Shown here: positions 1 through 6,379 of the stretch, in pieces
How the letters are laid out: every line of letters starts with the position of its first letter
How positions within the stretch are numbered: the first letter of the stretch is position 1
DNA from: Methanosarcinaceae archaeon
GTDB taxonomy: Archaea; Halobacteriota; Methanosarcinia; Methanosarcinales; Methanosarcinaceae
Direction: 5' to 3'
Assembly (NCBI GenBank): GCA_017613335.1
Contig: JAGAEB010000127.1
Location: 1-8,680, forward strand
DNA length: 8,680 bases
The notes under the pieces: generated by a model
What the model was told of the DNA's origin: nothing
Database searches by the model: none
The model's input: the letters and a program-made list of their open reading frames with translations, nothing else
Translations under genes and position numbers: made by a program

Positions 1-67
1 CAAAGATGGCGAGAATATCGACAACTTTGGCGAAGAGAGACTGCTTCTTTGCGGGTTCATTTGCCAT
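1..67 (-). CDS. Start of an unidentified gene, fourth in the permease operon (partial)
   Basis: Only the first 22 codons are inside the window; the gene runs off the left edge. The visible N-terminus reads MANEPAKKQSLFAKVVDILA and continues with hydrophobic residues (I, F). A short polar, lysine-containing head followed by a hydrophobic run suggests the start of another membrane protein, but this is inference from very little sequence. The start is well supported: a GAGG Shine-Dalgarno element lies 8 nt upstream and overlaps the TGA stop of the 91-residue gene, with only 10 nt between the two genes. That spacing places it as the next cistron of the permease operon. No family can be named. Confidence 0.72.
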   Translation of the reverse strand, partial: MANEPAKKQSLFAKVVDILAIF

Positions 68-77
68 ATTTAACACC

Positions 78-353
78 TCAGTCATAGTACGTCAGCTCAT
101 ACATGTGAGCTTTGATGGACTTCTGAACGTTCAGGCAGCCCAGTCCTTCAACAACGAACATCAGGAGAATGAAGAAGCCGTAGATGCCTAACAGCCACGG
201 GTTGTCTGTCAGAACGCTTTCACCGCCGTTGAGAATGTCTTTCAGGACGGAGAAGACGACGAAAGACTCACTGATGACCAGGAAAAGCCACATGCCGAAG
301 ACCAGCAGGACGTCAAGCATGAACCACTTCTTGTATTTTGCTTCGTCTACCAT
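78..353 (-). CDS. Small two-helix membrane protein downstream of the methylamine permease
   Basis: A 91-residue protein of no family I recognise. It has a short charged N-terminus (MVDEAKYKKW), a first hydrophobic segment at about residues 11-36, a polar loop (about 38-51, with LNGGES), a second hydrophobic segment at about 52-74, and a polar tail ending in YELTYYD. It is therefore predicted to be an integral membrane protein with two spans. Its GGAGG ribosome binding site is formed by the last codons of the permease gene, 9 nt before the ATG, and the permease TAA ends only 2 nt before this start, so translation is probably coupled. Such tight coupling suggests an accessory subunit or a partner in uptake, but the role is inferred from position only. 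Confidence 0.85.
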   Translation of the reverse strand: MVDEAKYKKWFMLDVLLVFGMWLFLVISESFVVFSVLKDILNGGESVLTDNPWLLGIYGFFILLMFVVEGLGCLNVQKSIKAHMYELTYYD

Positions 354-355
354 GA

Positions 356-1783
356 TTAATTACCTCCTTCAGGGTCAGGCCATCCCAGCTTTGCATTCCA
401 GCTGAACGTCTCTTTGCTTGCTTTGATCTTGTTGTACCTCCAGGAGAAGTAGATGTACGCGGCAATGTAGAATGCCAGGGACAGGATCAGGTAGTGCAGG
501 TAACCGAAGTAGAACGTGGACATGGTGATCATTGTCAGCGCAATGGCGATAAGGGCAATGACCGGCTGGAGCGGGCTCTTGTAAGGTCTGACTTTGACTT
601 CGTCAGGTGTTCCGTCAATCCTGCTGTTCGGGTACAGCTTTCTGAAGCGGATGAGGGCGAACGGAATAAGGATGTAGCACACCAGACCGGAACAGATGGA
701 CAGAGAAACAGAGATGTTCAGTTCACCGAGGAATGCCAGACCGATTGCGACCGGCATGGTGAAGAGGATTGCTCTGTACGGTGTCTTGTATTTCGGGTGG
801 GTCTCTGCGAACCATTCGGTGATGAAACCGTCTCTGCCGAGGGCCATCCAGGCACGGGAAGAGTCGTTGACACAACCGTTTGCACTGGAGATACAGGTCA
901 GAAGTGTACCGATAGCCAGCAGGAAGATGATGATGGAGCCGACCGTCGTTCCTTTCGTCACGAGGGCTGCATCAAAGAGCGGGTAGTCGGTTGCACCGAG
1001 TGTCTCGATGTCAACGAGGTTGGCACAGAGGAAGAGTGTCAGACCGGCCATCAGAAGGAGGGTGATCATACCTGCCTGCTGACCGAGCGGGACGGCTCTT
1101 GTCGGTCTCTTACATTCTTCTGCGCACATGGCCGCACCTTCGATACCCAGATAGAACCAGGGACCGAACTGGAGGGCGGCAAAGATACCGATCAGACCCC
1201 AGCTCTGGGTGGAGCCTGTGAAGACATCCATCGGGTTGAGGGTGACACCGGTTCCGGTAACACCGCAGATAAAGAAGATCACGATTGCAACAGCTGCGAT
1301 CGCAGTCATGATGAAGTTGAGCGTCAGAGCTGCGACAGCGCCGCGGTAGTTGATAAATGTGAGAATTGCAACAACGAGAACGGCAACGACTTTTGCAAAC
1401 ATGTCGTTGACGACAAGTCCCAGGTTGTAGGCATTGAAGATTTCTTCCAGGACAGCACCGACGACGATTGCATCGGAAGCTTCCAGACACATATATTCCA
1501 TATATGAGGCAAGACCGACGATCGCGGCTGCGCCCGGACCGACGAACAGACGGACCCAGTCATACGGGCCGCCGGCCATCTTTGTTGCTGCGCCGAGTTC
1601 ACTGGCACAAAGAGCGATAATGATGTAAAGACATCCGGCAACGATCATGGCGAGAAGGGCACCGAGAATACCGCCTTTTGCGATACCGAAGTTCCAACCC
1701 ATGTACTCGCCGACAAGAACGATACCGACACCGAGAGCCCATACGTGATATGGCCTCAGTTTTGCTTCGAGTTCATCTGCCAT
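356..1783 (-). CDS. mtmP: APC-superfamily permease, probable methylamine transporter
   Basis: A 475-residue polytopic membrane protein with about 12 hydrophobic segments, the usual size and topology of the amino acid-polyamine-organocation (APC) superfamily. Near the N-terminus it carries GEYMGWNFG (residues 25-33), SELG (61-64) and AGGPYDWVR (70-78), the pattern of the ethanolamine/amino-acid permease branch of APC. Methanosarcina MtmP, the proposed monomethylamine permease, belongs to this superfamily. Assignment to methylamine rests on the neighbouring mtmCB operon rather than on any residue I can tie to substrate choice; another amine or amino acid is possible. A GGAG ribosome binding site lies 9 nt before the ATG, and the start is one base after the stop of the 34-residue gene. 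The C-terminus is followed immediately by the 91-residue gene. Confidence 0.85.
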   Translation of the reverse strand: MADELEAKLRPYHVWALGVGIVLVGEYMGWNFGIAKGGILGALLAMIVAGCLYIIIALCASELGAATKMAGGPYDWVRLFVGPGAAAIVGLASYMEYMCLEASDAIVVGAVLEEIFNAYNLGLVVNDMFAKVVAVLVVAILTFINYRGAVAALTLNFIMTAIAAVAIVIFFICGVTGTGVTLNPMDVFTGSTQSWGLIGIFAALQFGPWFYLGIEGAAMCAEECKRPTRAVPLGQQAGMITLLLMAGLTLFLCANLVDIETLGATDYPLFDAALVTKGTTVGSIIIFLLAIGTLLTCISSANGCVNDSSRAWMALGRDGFITEWFAETHPKYKTPYRAILFTMPVAIGLAFLGELNISVSLSICSGLVCYILIPFALIRFRKLYPNSRIDGTPDEVKVRPYKSPLQPVIALIAIALTMITMSTFYFGYLHYLILSLAFYIAAYIYFSWRYNKIKASKETFSWNAKLGWPDPEGGN

Positions 1784-1784
1784 G

Positions 1785-1889
1785 TCACTCAGCTCCTTTC
1801 ATAACTTTTGCAGCATCAAAGAGGAGATAAGCAATAATGATCAAACCCAAAATGAGAATGCCAAAATTAACATAAGCAATTGTTTCCAT
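1785..1889 (-). CDS. 34-residue single-span membrane peptide, first gene of the permease operon
   Basis: A very short gene that a standard length cut-off would miss. It starts METIAYVNFG, continues with an almost unbroken hydrophobic stretch (about residues 5-24, rich in I, L, V and Y) and ends in a short charged tail containing DAAKVMKGAE. This is a typical single transmembrane span with a positively charged end. Two facts support it as real: a full GGAGG Shine-Dalgarno 8 nt before the ATG, the best in the operon, and a TGA stop separated by one base from the permease ATG. The general precedent is tiny helper peptides encoded beside transporters, such as MetS with MetP; homology to any of these is not shown. 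A translational leader for the permease is the alternative. Confidence 0.82.
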   Translation of the reverse strand: METIAYVNFGILILGLIIIAYLLFDAAKVMKGAE

Positions 1890-1954
1890 ATGCGATACCT
1901 CCAATGATCCAAAAGATCCGGACCGGGACACTAAAATGAGTCTGAACAAACACA

Positions 1955-1994
1955 GTATCATCGATACGAAAATCTCACTGATTTATAAAAATCA
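1955..1994 (-). promoter_or_regulatory. Probable promoter of the permease operon with two palindromes
   Basis: On the minus strand TTTATAAA (1982-1989) is a good archaeal TATA element. It is embedded in the inverted repeat TGATTT-N4-AAATCA (1979-1994). About 24 bp downstream, where transcription should start, lies a second inverted repeat, GTATC-ATC-GATAC (1955-1967). The implied leader to the 34-residue gene is about 70 nt. A symmetric site over the start point would suit a repressor, but the binding protein is unknown. Confidence 0.5.
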
Positions 1995-2540
1995 TTCAGA
2001 TACCACAATCCAAAGACTCTGTACCGTATAAAAACAGCAAAAAAGAACAATGGCAATAAGCCGAGATATCATTAAGGACCGGTCTCATTACCGGCGGCAT
2101 GAAACGCATGAAACACAACACGGTACAGCCCTTGCCTGATCAGGAGTCCGGAAAAAACGGACATCGTTTCAGAATCCTTCAGAAACAGCCTGAGGAATCC
2201 TGACACAGGCAACCTTATGATCTTCACATACTGATCTGAACAGATAAATCAGATACACAATAAACTCAACCGCAAAGACAATGTTCTTTCCGACTGTCTG
2301 ACACATTACAGAGACGGAAATATTTGGACCACAAATTACATATTATCCTGCATGACCCGAAAACCACTAAGATCATGAGGACAGCCAGGCACATTGTGCC
2401 TCTTCAGTGACGGGAAACCCGATCCTCCGGACTTCCGGAGAAAACTCCCGCACGAAACCGTTTTGAGCATGGTGATGACACAGAATGACGGACGGTAATG
2501 AGAATACAAAGTAAGAATATGAAAAGAATGATACAGGAAT
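1995..2540. other. Non-coding stretch between the mtmB terminator and the permease promoter
   Basis: I find no credible gene here. Open frames on the minus strand that overlap it are hydrophobic or low-complexity, lack ribosome binding sites, and read through the mtmB terminator or into mtmB in another frame. Visible details are a TATA-like TATAAAAA on the plus strand (2027-2034) followed by a 29-codon frame at 2050-2139, and a 16-bp palindrome CTCCGGA-CT-TCCGGAG (2425-2440). No tRNA signature was seen. A small RNA is possible but unsupported. Confidence 0.6.
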
Positions 2541-2551
2541 AAAAAAACAAA
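2541..2551 (-). terminator. U-rich tract, probable terminator of mtmCB
   Basis: The minus-strand transcript reads TTTGTTTTTTT here, about 100 nt beyond the mtmB stop and downstream of the strong hairpin at 2586-2620. Runs of U are the usual intrinsic termination signal in Euryarchaeota. It would separate the mtmCB transcript from the permease operon, which has its own promoter-like sequence. Confidence 0.5.
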
Positions 2552-2585
2552 GAACGATCCGGAAGACCATAAGGCTCCCGGAAAA

Positions 2586-2620
2586 CCTGTCAGACCCGGG
2601 GGAACCCCGGGTTTGACAGG
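2586..2620 (-). terminator. Strong GC-rich stem-loop at the 3' end of mtmB
   Basis: Two 16-base arms (2586-2601 and 2605-2620) pair across a 3-nt loop with a single mismatch; the inner eight pairs are ACCCGGGG/CCCCGGGT. It begins 26 nt after the mtmB TGA. On the minus strand only a short TTTT follows directly, so it may act as a 3'-end stabiliser, with termination completed at the U-rich tract further on. On the plus strand the mismatch becomes a G-U pair. Confidence 0.7.
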
Positions 2621-2646
2621 AGTGATCATTGTTTTGCGTTTCACGT

Positions 2647-4023
2647 TCAGAAGACGAGACCGAAGCCTTCGAGTTTGGCTCTTGCCTGCTCGTAGACTTT
2701 GACGTGTTCTTCAGTCGGGGTGATGGTCTTGACGTCGTAGCATTCCTGGAACATCTTGCCTTCCGGTGCGGTGGCGTAGTTCTTCTCGAAGCTGCCGACG
2801 AGTTTGTCGAGGATGCCGTTGATGGTCGGGATGTCGACGCCGCAGGTTGCTCTTGCGACTTCACCCATCATGCGGGCTTCCATACCGGTGGTCTTGTCAG
2901 TCTTGACACCTTTCGCGGATGCAACACCGGAGAGGATGTTACGGCCGGATGCGGTATCGGTGATGGACTGGGAAGCGAGTTCGAGGAAGCACATCTCAGT
3001 GCACGGGCCTGCGCACGGGTAGTACTGGTTACCTGCGAGGAAGTCGGTGAACGTGGTGATGGTTGCCATGGTCCAGCCGGCGATGGTCAGAGCATCTCTG
3101 GTGTTGGTGGAACCCCATCTGATGTGGACCGGGCCGTCGAGGTGCCAGCTTGCGCCGGACATGAGGAATGCGTTGATGTGGGTTGCAATGTCGACGATTG
3201 CAGTCTCTTCGAGACCGCCGGCGTAACCGCCGAAGATCGGCATCTGTTCGTCCATGATGATGTCGCTGTTTGCGTGGTAGTGGCCGATAACGGAAACTGC
3301 TTCAAGGTCGATCTTGAGTTCGTTCAGCTGGGAAACTTCGTGGCTGTCGGACGGGATCATGCCGCCTTCGCAGTCAGCGGAGATGTTACCCTGTGCAGAA
3401 AGGGAGGTTTCCGGACCCTAGACTGCCATGCCCGGTCTGCCGCACATTGCTGCTGCGTTCTTGATGAGTCTGGTCTCGGATTTTGCTGCGAGGATCTCGT
3501 ACGGGGTTTTCGGGACCGGCGGCTTTCCGCGGATGGTGGTCATGACACCGTTGACGATGGTGTCGACTTCCTTTTCCTGGGCGTAGCTCATGTGGACCGG
3601 AACGAACATTTCTTCGCTGATCGGGGAACCGGTCGGACCGCCCTGGATGATCGGCTTCTTCTTGTCGGCGACGCCTCTCTTGGCGACTTCGACTGCGTCT
3701 CTGCCGGTACCGAGGGTGAATTTGTACTGCGGGTTGTTGATGGATTCCCAGATTTCGTCTTCGGTGAATTTGACAACTCTTCCGAAGTCGGTGACGAAGA
3801 TACCGCAGTTGAGGAGCATCTCGATACCTGCGTTGAAGAGTTTCTCCATCATGTCTTTGTCGGTCGGAATGAATTCGCCTTTGAAGTCAAGGTTGTATTT
3901 GTCCTTGAGTTCCATTGCTGCCATCGGGATTCTTTCTAAGTCCCATTCATCCTGAGTGCATTTTTCTCCGACTTTTGCGCGGTCATAGAATTCGTAGATA
4001 TCCATAGATTTTCTGTAAGTCAT
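2647..4023 (-). CDS. mtmB: Monomethylamine methyltransferase MtmB with in-frame pyrrolysine (amber) codon
   Basis: MtmB demethylates monomethylamine and passes the methyl group to the Co(I) corrinoid of MtmC in the cytoplasm, the first step of methanogenesis from methylamine. The frame is interrupted once, by TAG at codon 202. Reading it as pyrrolysine gives 458 residues, the exact family length. The text matches known MtmB throughout: FYDRAKVGEKCTQDEWDL near the N-terminus, QGGPTGSPISE mid-protein, GRPGMAV then Pyl then GPETSLSAQGNISADC, and HIRWGSTNT, NQYYPCAGPCTEMC and GLVF towards the C-terminus. The residues placed around pyrrolysine in the Methanosarcina enzyme structure are present at the same numbers: Glu229, Glu259, Gln333 and Tyr335. 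A GGGGATGA-type ribosome binding site precedes the start, 21 nt after mtmC. The true stop is TGA. A conventional caller would split this into a 201-residue and a 237-residue protein. Confidence 0.97.
3418..3420 (-). other. UAG pyrrolysine codon (residue 202 of MtmB)
   Basis: The plus strand reads CTA, so the minus strand is TAG in frame with mtmB. It is preceded by codons for GRPGMAV and followed by GPETSLSAQG, the invariant MtmB context. Position 202 is exactly that of pyrrolysine in characterised MtmB. A weak downstream stem, CCCT-N8-AGGG, begins some 15 nt after the codon, but I see no convincing extended insertion element. Confidence 0.96.
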
Positions 4024-4044
4024 TTAAGTTCATCCCCAAAAAAT

Positions 4045-4686
4045 TTAGCACATGAGTTTCTTTGCCATGTCGACTGCGGCGGATGCGTTTTCAGCAGTGC
4101 CGTCTGCACCGATTTCTGCGATCCATTCGTTGGTGACCGGTGCACCGCCGAACATGCATTTGACTTTTCCTCTGATGCCTGCTTCGTTGATGAGTCTCAT
4201 GAGGTCTTTCTGACCGAGCATGGAGGTGGTCATCAGTGCGGAACCGACAATGAGGAGTTTGTCAGCTTCTGCTTTTGCTGCTTCTTCAACGACGGTCTCG
4301 TTCGGGACGTCAGTACCGAGGACTTTGACGGTAAAGCCGTTTGCGCCGACCATGGTGGAGACCAGTCTGTTGCCGATGTCGTGGATGTCGCCTTCCTGGA
4401 CGAAGGAGATAACGTAGCCTGCGGATGCAGAGTTGTCGCCTTTCAGGAGCGGCTCAAGGGTTTCCATTGCTTTGTTCATTGCTTTTGCGGACATCATGAT
4501 CTGCGGAAGGAAGAGTTCGCCGGCCTGGAATCTGTCGCCGACAGACTTCATGCCTTCTGCGAGGCCTTTCTGGATGATGTCGAGCGGTGCAATGCCTGCT
4601 GCGAGTGCTTCTTTGCATTTTGCATCGGTGTCGTTAACTTTCTGTTTGCCGAGAAGTTCAGCAATTTCTGCGAAATAGTCTGCCAT
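4045..4686 (-). CDS. mtmC: Monomethylamine corrinoid protein MtmC
   Basis: A 213-residue cytoplasmic corrinoid carrier. It accepts the methyl group from methylamine through MtmB and donates it to a methylcobalamin:coenzyme M methyltransferase (MtbA type, not in this window). The N-terminal half is the helical cap of the B12-binding family (about residues 1-88, with MKSVGDRFQAGELFLPQIM). The C-terminal Rossmann-like cobalamin domain follows, with the axial ligand motif D100-I-H102-D-I-G105, then GSALMTT (148-154) and GGAP (180-183). Length and order match MtmC. The ATG is supported by GGAGG 9 nt upstream. The gene ends in TAA, not TAG, and mtmB follows after 21 nt, so the two form one operon. 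Related dimethylamine or trimethylamine corrinoid proteins are very similar, but pairing with mtmB settles the assignment. Confidence 0.95.
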   Translation of the reverse strand: MADYFAEIAELLGKQKVNDTDAKCKEALAAGIAPLDIIQKGLAEGMKSVGDRFQAGELFLPQIMMSAKAMNKAMETLEPLLKGDNSASAGYVISFVQEGDIHDIGNRLVSTMVGANGFTVKVLGTDVPNETVVEEAAKAEADKLLIVGSALMTTSMLGQKDLMRLINEAGIRGKVKCMFGGAPVTNEWIAEIGADGTAENASAAVDMAKKLMC

Positions 4687-4897
4687 TATATAATTCCTCC
4701 ATAACCGGGTTCAACAAAACAATGATCAAATTAACCCCACTGATCGGGAGATCTCTGAATCAGATGACCGCAGATCACAATGATTCCGGCTGATCAAAAA
4801 ATCAGCATGGAAATCATCATGACACGATGATCGGAATTCTGCCTCAAAAGGGCAGAAAAGACCCGGATTTCTCCTTTTCTGTCTTACTGAACCACGA
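4687..4897 (-). promoter_or_regulatory. Long structured 5' leader of mtmCB
   Basis: From the TATA box at about 4922, transcription should start near 4897, giving a leader of about 210 nt. Within it three simple hairpins follow one another: 4837-4857 (7-bp stem TTCTGCC/GGCAGAA, 7-nt loop), 4813-4831 (6-bp stem ATCATC/GATGAT, 7-nt loop) and 4789-4806 (6-bp stem GCTGAT/ATCAGC, 6-nt loop). The ribosome binding site GGAGG (4696-4700) lies well beyond them. No known riboswitch class is recognised; the start point is inferred, not mapped. Confidence 0.5.
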
Positions 4898-4916
4898 TTT
4901 TAAAATGTCTTTTTTT

Positions 4917-4930
4917 GCATATATACTTAG
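4917..4930 (-). promoter_or_regulatory. TATA box of the mtmCB promoter
   Basis: The minus strand reads CTAAGTATATATGC, with the TATATA core at 4920-4925 and a purine-containing BRE-like stretch directly upstream. It is the best TATA element between mtmC and the upstream gene. A second AT-rich candidate, TTTTAAAA at about 4899-4906, is less typical. Confidence 0.6.
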
Positions 4931-4995
4931 TGAGTATGAAAATATTCAAAGGTGTTGAAAGATAGAAAAGGCATGACATTTTTTAAAGACTTTAT

Positions 4996-5025
4996 AATTT
5001 TTACAATCTGTTGTAAAAATTACAA
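4996..5025 (-). promoter_or_regulatory. Palindrome cluster (TTACAA / TTGTAA half-sites) upstream of mtmCB
   Basis: Two overlapping inverted repeats share half-sites. AATTTTTACAA (4996-5006) and TTGTAAAAATT (5011-5021) are perfect complements around a 4-nt spacer, and TTGTAA (5011-5016) also pairs with TTACAA (5020-5025) around three A residues. This gives three half-sites in alternating orientation, about 75-100 bp upstream of the TATA box. The arrangement looks like an operator or activator site for substrate-dependent expression. The cognate regulator is not known. Confidence 0.55.
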
Positions 5026-5757
5026 CTGACCCGCAGGAATCTCCTATGGCAGGAAATACACAAAGGTTTCAAAAAAAGAGAAGTTGAGGTCTGCCGACTC
5101 TGATTAAATCCGCATTTCTGTTAAAATTTTCTGTAGAGTATCCGAAAAATGGCAGTACTGATCAGGCAGGACAATGAACAGAACAATGAACATGACAACA
5201 AGCCGCCCTGTGCTTTGAGCAAATTTTTTGATCGTGTCTGTGCCCGGGAGCGGCCGGTTCCGGACCGGGCCGGAGAGACAGAACGCAGAAATTTGATGAA
5301 AAGTGCGGCACGAAAAATCCGGCGCGCATATATTTCAGACGGGAGAATACCGCGTCAATGAATTTCGGATGAAAAGGGGCTGTATGAAAGCGTCAAAGAA
5401 TTTCAGACGAAGAGAAAGATCCGACAGGCATGAATTTCATGTGATCGTATGCGAAACGCAGATATGCCGGACGCGGTCATTTGAGTTGCATCTGTCGTTG
5501 TATCTGCCGGCAGATGTATGTAGTATAATATGTAAGCCCGGACAGATGTGACGAGATGTGACGGAGAATGACAGACAGAGAAAACAGATATTCAAATGCC
5601 GGAAGCGCCCCTGAACATAAAAGATCCGGAAAAATGAAACGGGCGAAAAACAGCAATAATCCTGAAAAAGACAGAATGCAACGGCCGTGTCCGGAAAATC
5701 ACAGACGTAGATCCGGAGCGGAAAAAGCAGATCCCGCAGAGAGCCGCATCTTTTCCG
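5026..5757. other. Long stretch without a convincing gene
   Basis: Three short plus-strand frames exist (5149-5361, 5303-5551, 5568-5771). All encode Arg/Lys/Glu-rich or low-complexity sequence without recognisable domains, and two of them overlap each other. The region is purine-rich on the plus strand, which produces such frames by chance. Other visible structure is a GC-rich stem at 5251-5272 (CCGGT-TCCGG-ACCGG extended by a bulged GG/CC), a CATGAA-T-TTCATG palindrome, and a plus-strand TATA-like tract (GTATAATATG) near 5522-5531 ahead of the 67-codon frame. None is strong enough to call a gene. Termination of the upstream regulator gene may use the minus-strand TTTTT at about 5723. Confidence 0.6.
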
Positions 5758-6312
5758 TCATTCGCGGATGATCTTCATGATGTCGCTTTTCGTGATGACG
5801 CCGATCACGATCCCTTTTTCCAGAACGAGGACAGCGGGACTTCTTTCAAGGATGCGTGAAACGACCGGGACGGGCGTCGTCCGGGGGACCGTCGGGAAAG
5901 ATTCGGCCATCAGATCGGAGACGACCATATGCGCCACATGTTTGTTCCCGGCGATGGATCTGACGATCAGGTCTTCGGAGATGCTTCCGACCGGAAGGCC
6001 GTTTTCGATCACGGGAAGCTGTGAAAAGCCGTATCTGTTCATGATGGAGACGGCTTCTTCGACGGACTGTCCCGGACGGACGGAAATGACAGTTGAGCTG
6101 ATGATGTCACAGACCGGAAGCTGCTGTTCCTTTTCGGCGGCATCGAACGCGCTGCATATTCTGGAGACCGTTGAGAGCCTGGGGTCGACATCCCCGAGCT
6201 CGATGCGGGCGATCAGCGGCTGGCTGACCCCGGCCCGGCGGGCCAGTTCACTTTGAGTCAGTCCGAGCTCGATCCGTCTTCTTTTCAGATCTTCCGGCGT
6301 AGGCACTTGCAT
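5758..6312 (-). CDS. XRE-family DNA-binding protein with two CBS domains
   Basis: A 184-residue regulator common in Euryarchaeota. Residues about 8-55 form a Cro/C1-type helix-turn-helix (LGLTQSELARRAGVSQPLIARIE, with the recognition helix around GVSQPLIARIE). Two CBS domains follow, at about 67-121 (SVEEAVSIMNRYGFSQLPVI, GSISEDLI) and 131-184 (GVITKSDIMKII). CBS pairs bind adenine nucleotides or S-adenosylmethionine, so this protein probably couples DNA binding to energy or methyl-donor status; that is family knowledge, not shown here. No membrane segment is present. It has no Shine-Dalgarno at its ATG; a TATA box 26 bp upstream points to a leaderless mRNA. It lies 67 bp downstream of the membrane-protein gene and upstream of mtmCB on the same strand. 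Target genes are unknown. Confidence 0.92.
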   Translation of the reverse strand: MQVPTPEDLKRRRIELGLTQSELARRAGVSQPLIARIELGDVDPRLSTVSRICSAFDAAEKEQQLPVCDIISSTVISVRPGQSVEEAVSIMNRYGFSQLPVIENGLPVGSISEDLIVRSIAGNKHVAHMVVSDLMAESFPTVPRTTPVPVVSRILERSPAVLVLEKGIVIGVITKSDIMKIIRE

Positions 6313-6333
6313 GGCAGGTCATAGAGCATTTTC

Positions 6334-6343
6334 ATTATATAAT
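6334..6343 (-). promoter_or_regulatory. TATA box for the XRE-CBS gene, leaderless start
   Basis: ATTATATAAT is centred about 26 bp upstream of the ATG at 6312, the usual archaeal distance from TATA box to transcription start. The start codon would then be at or within a base or two of the mRNA 5' end. The absence of any GGAG-like sequence before this ATG agrees with leaderless translation. Confidence 0.65.
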
Positions 6344-6379
6344 TCATTCGGAATGCATGAAATCAGGATGTCTCCGGCT

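Noticed and set aside
494..1507. 337-codon plus-strand open frame antisense to the permease
   Set aside because: The product is polar, Cys/Asp/Glu-rich and domain-free, and lies wholly within a clear APC permease.
2425..2440. CTCCGGA-CT-TCCGGAG palindrome as a terminator or operator
   Set aside because: The two-base centre makes a poor hairpin, no promoter lies nearby, and a single such palindrome is not rare in GC-rich sequence.
1995..2540. tRNA gene, including tRNA-Pyl
   Set aside because: I found no T-loop GGTTCRA-like signature or cloverleaf-compatible arms in this or the other intergenic stretches.
2336..2864. Minus-strand frames at 2336-2644 and 2373-2864 as genes after mtmB
   Set aside because: They overlap the mtmB end in another frame or begin at its stop, run through the strong terminator hairpin, have no ribosome binding site and show low-complexity composition.
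2629..3939. 436-codon plus-strand open frame antisense to mtmB
   Set aside because: It exactly shadows mtmB, which is supported residue by residue. The antisense product is Cys/Val/Asp-rich with no domain, typical of reading a biased coding strand backwards.
3418..4023. Truncated mtmB pseudogene with a premature stop
   Set aside because: The stop is TAG at the known pyrrolysine position, the frame continues perfectly, and active-site residues beyond it are intact.
5149..5771. Three plus-strand small frames (70, 82 and 67 codons)
   Set aside because: Composition reflects purine-rich non-coding DNA, two overlap each other, and no domain or consistent start signal is present. The 67-codon frame has a TATA-like tract upstream but also runs into the regulator gene on the other strand.
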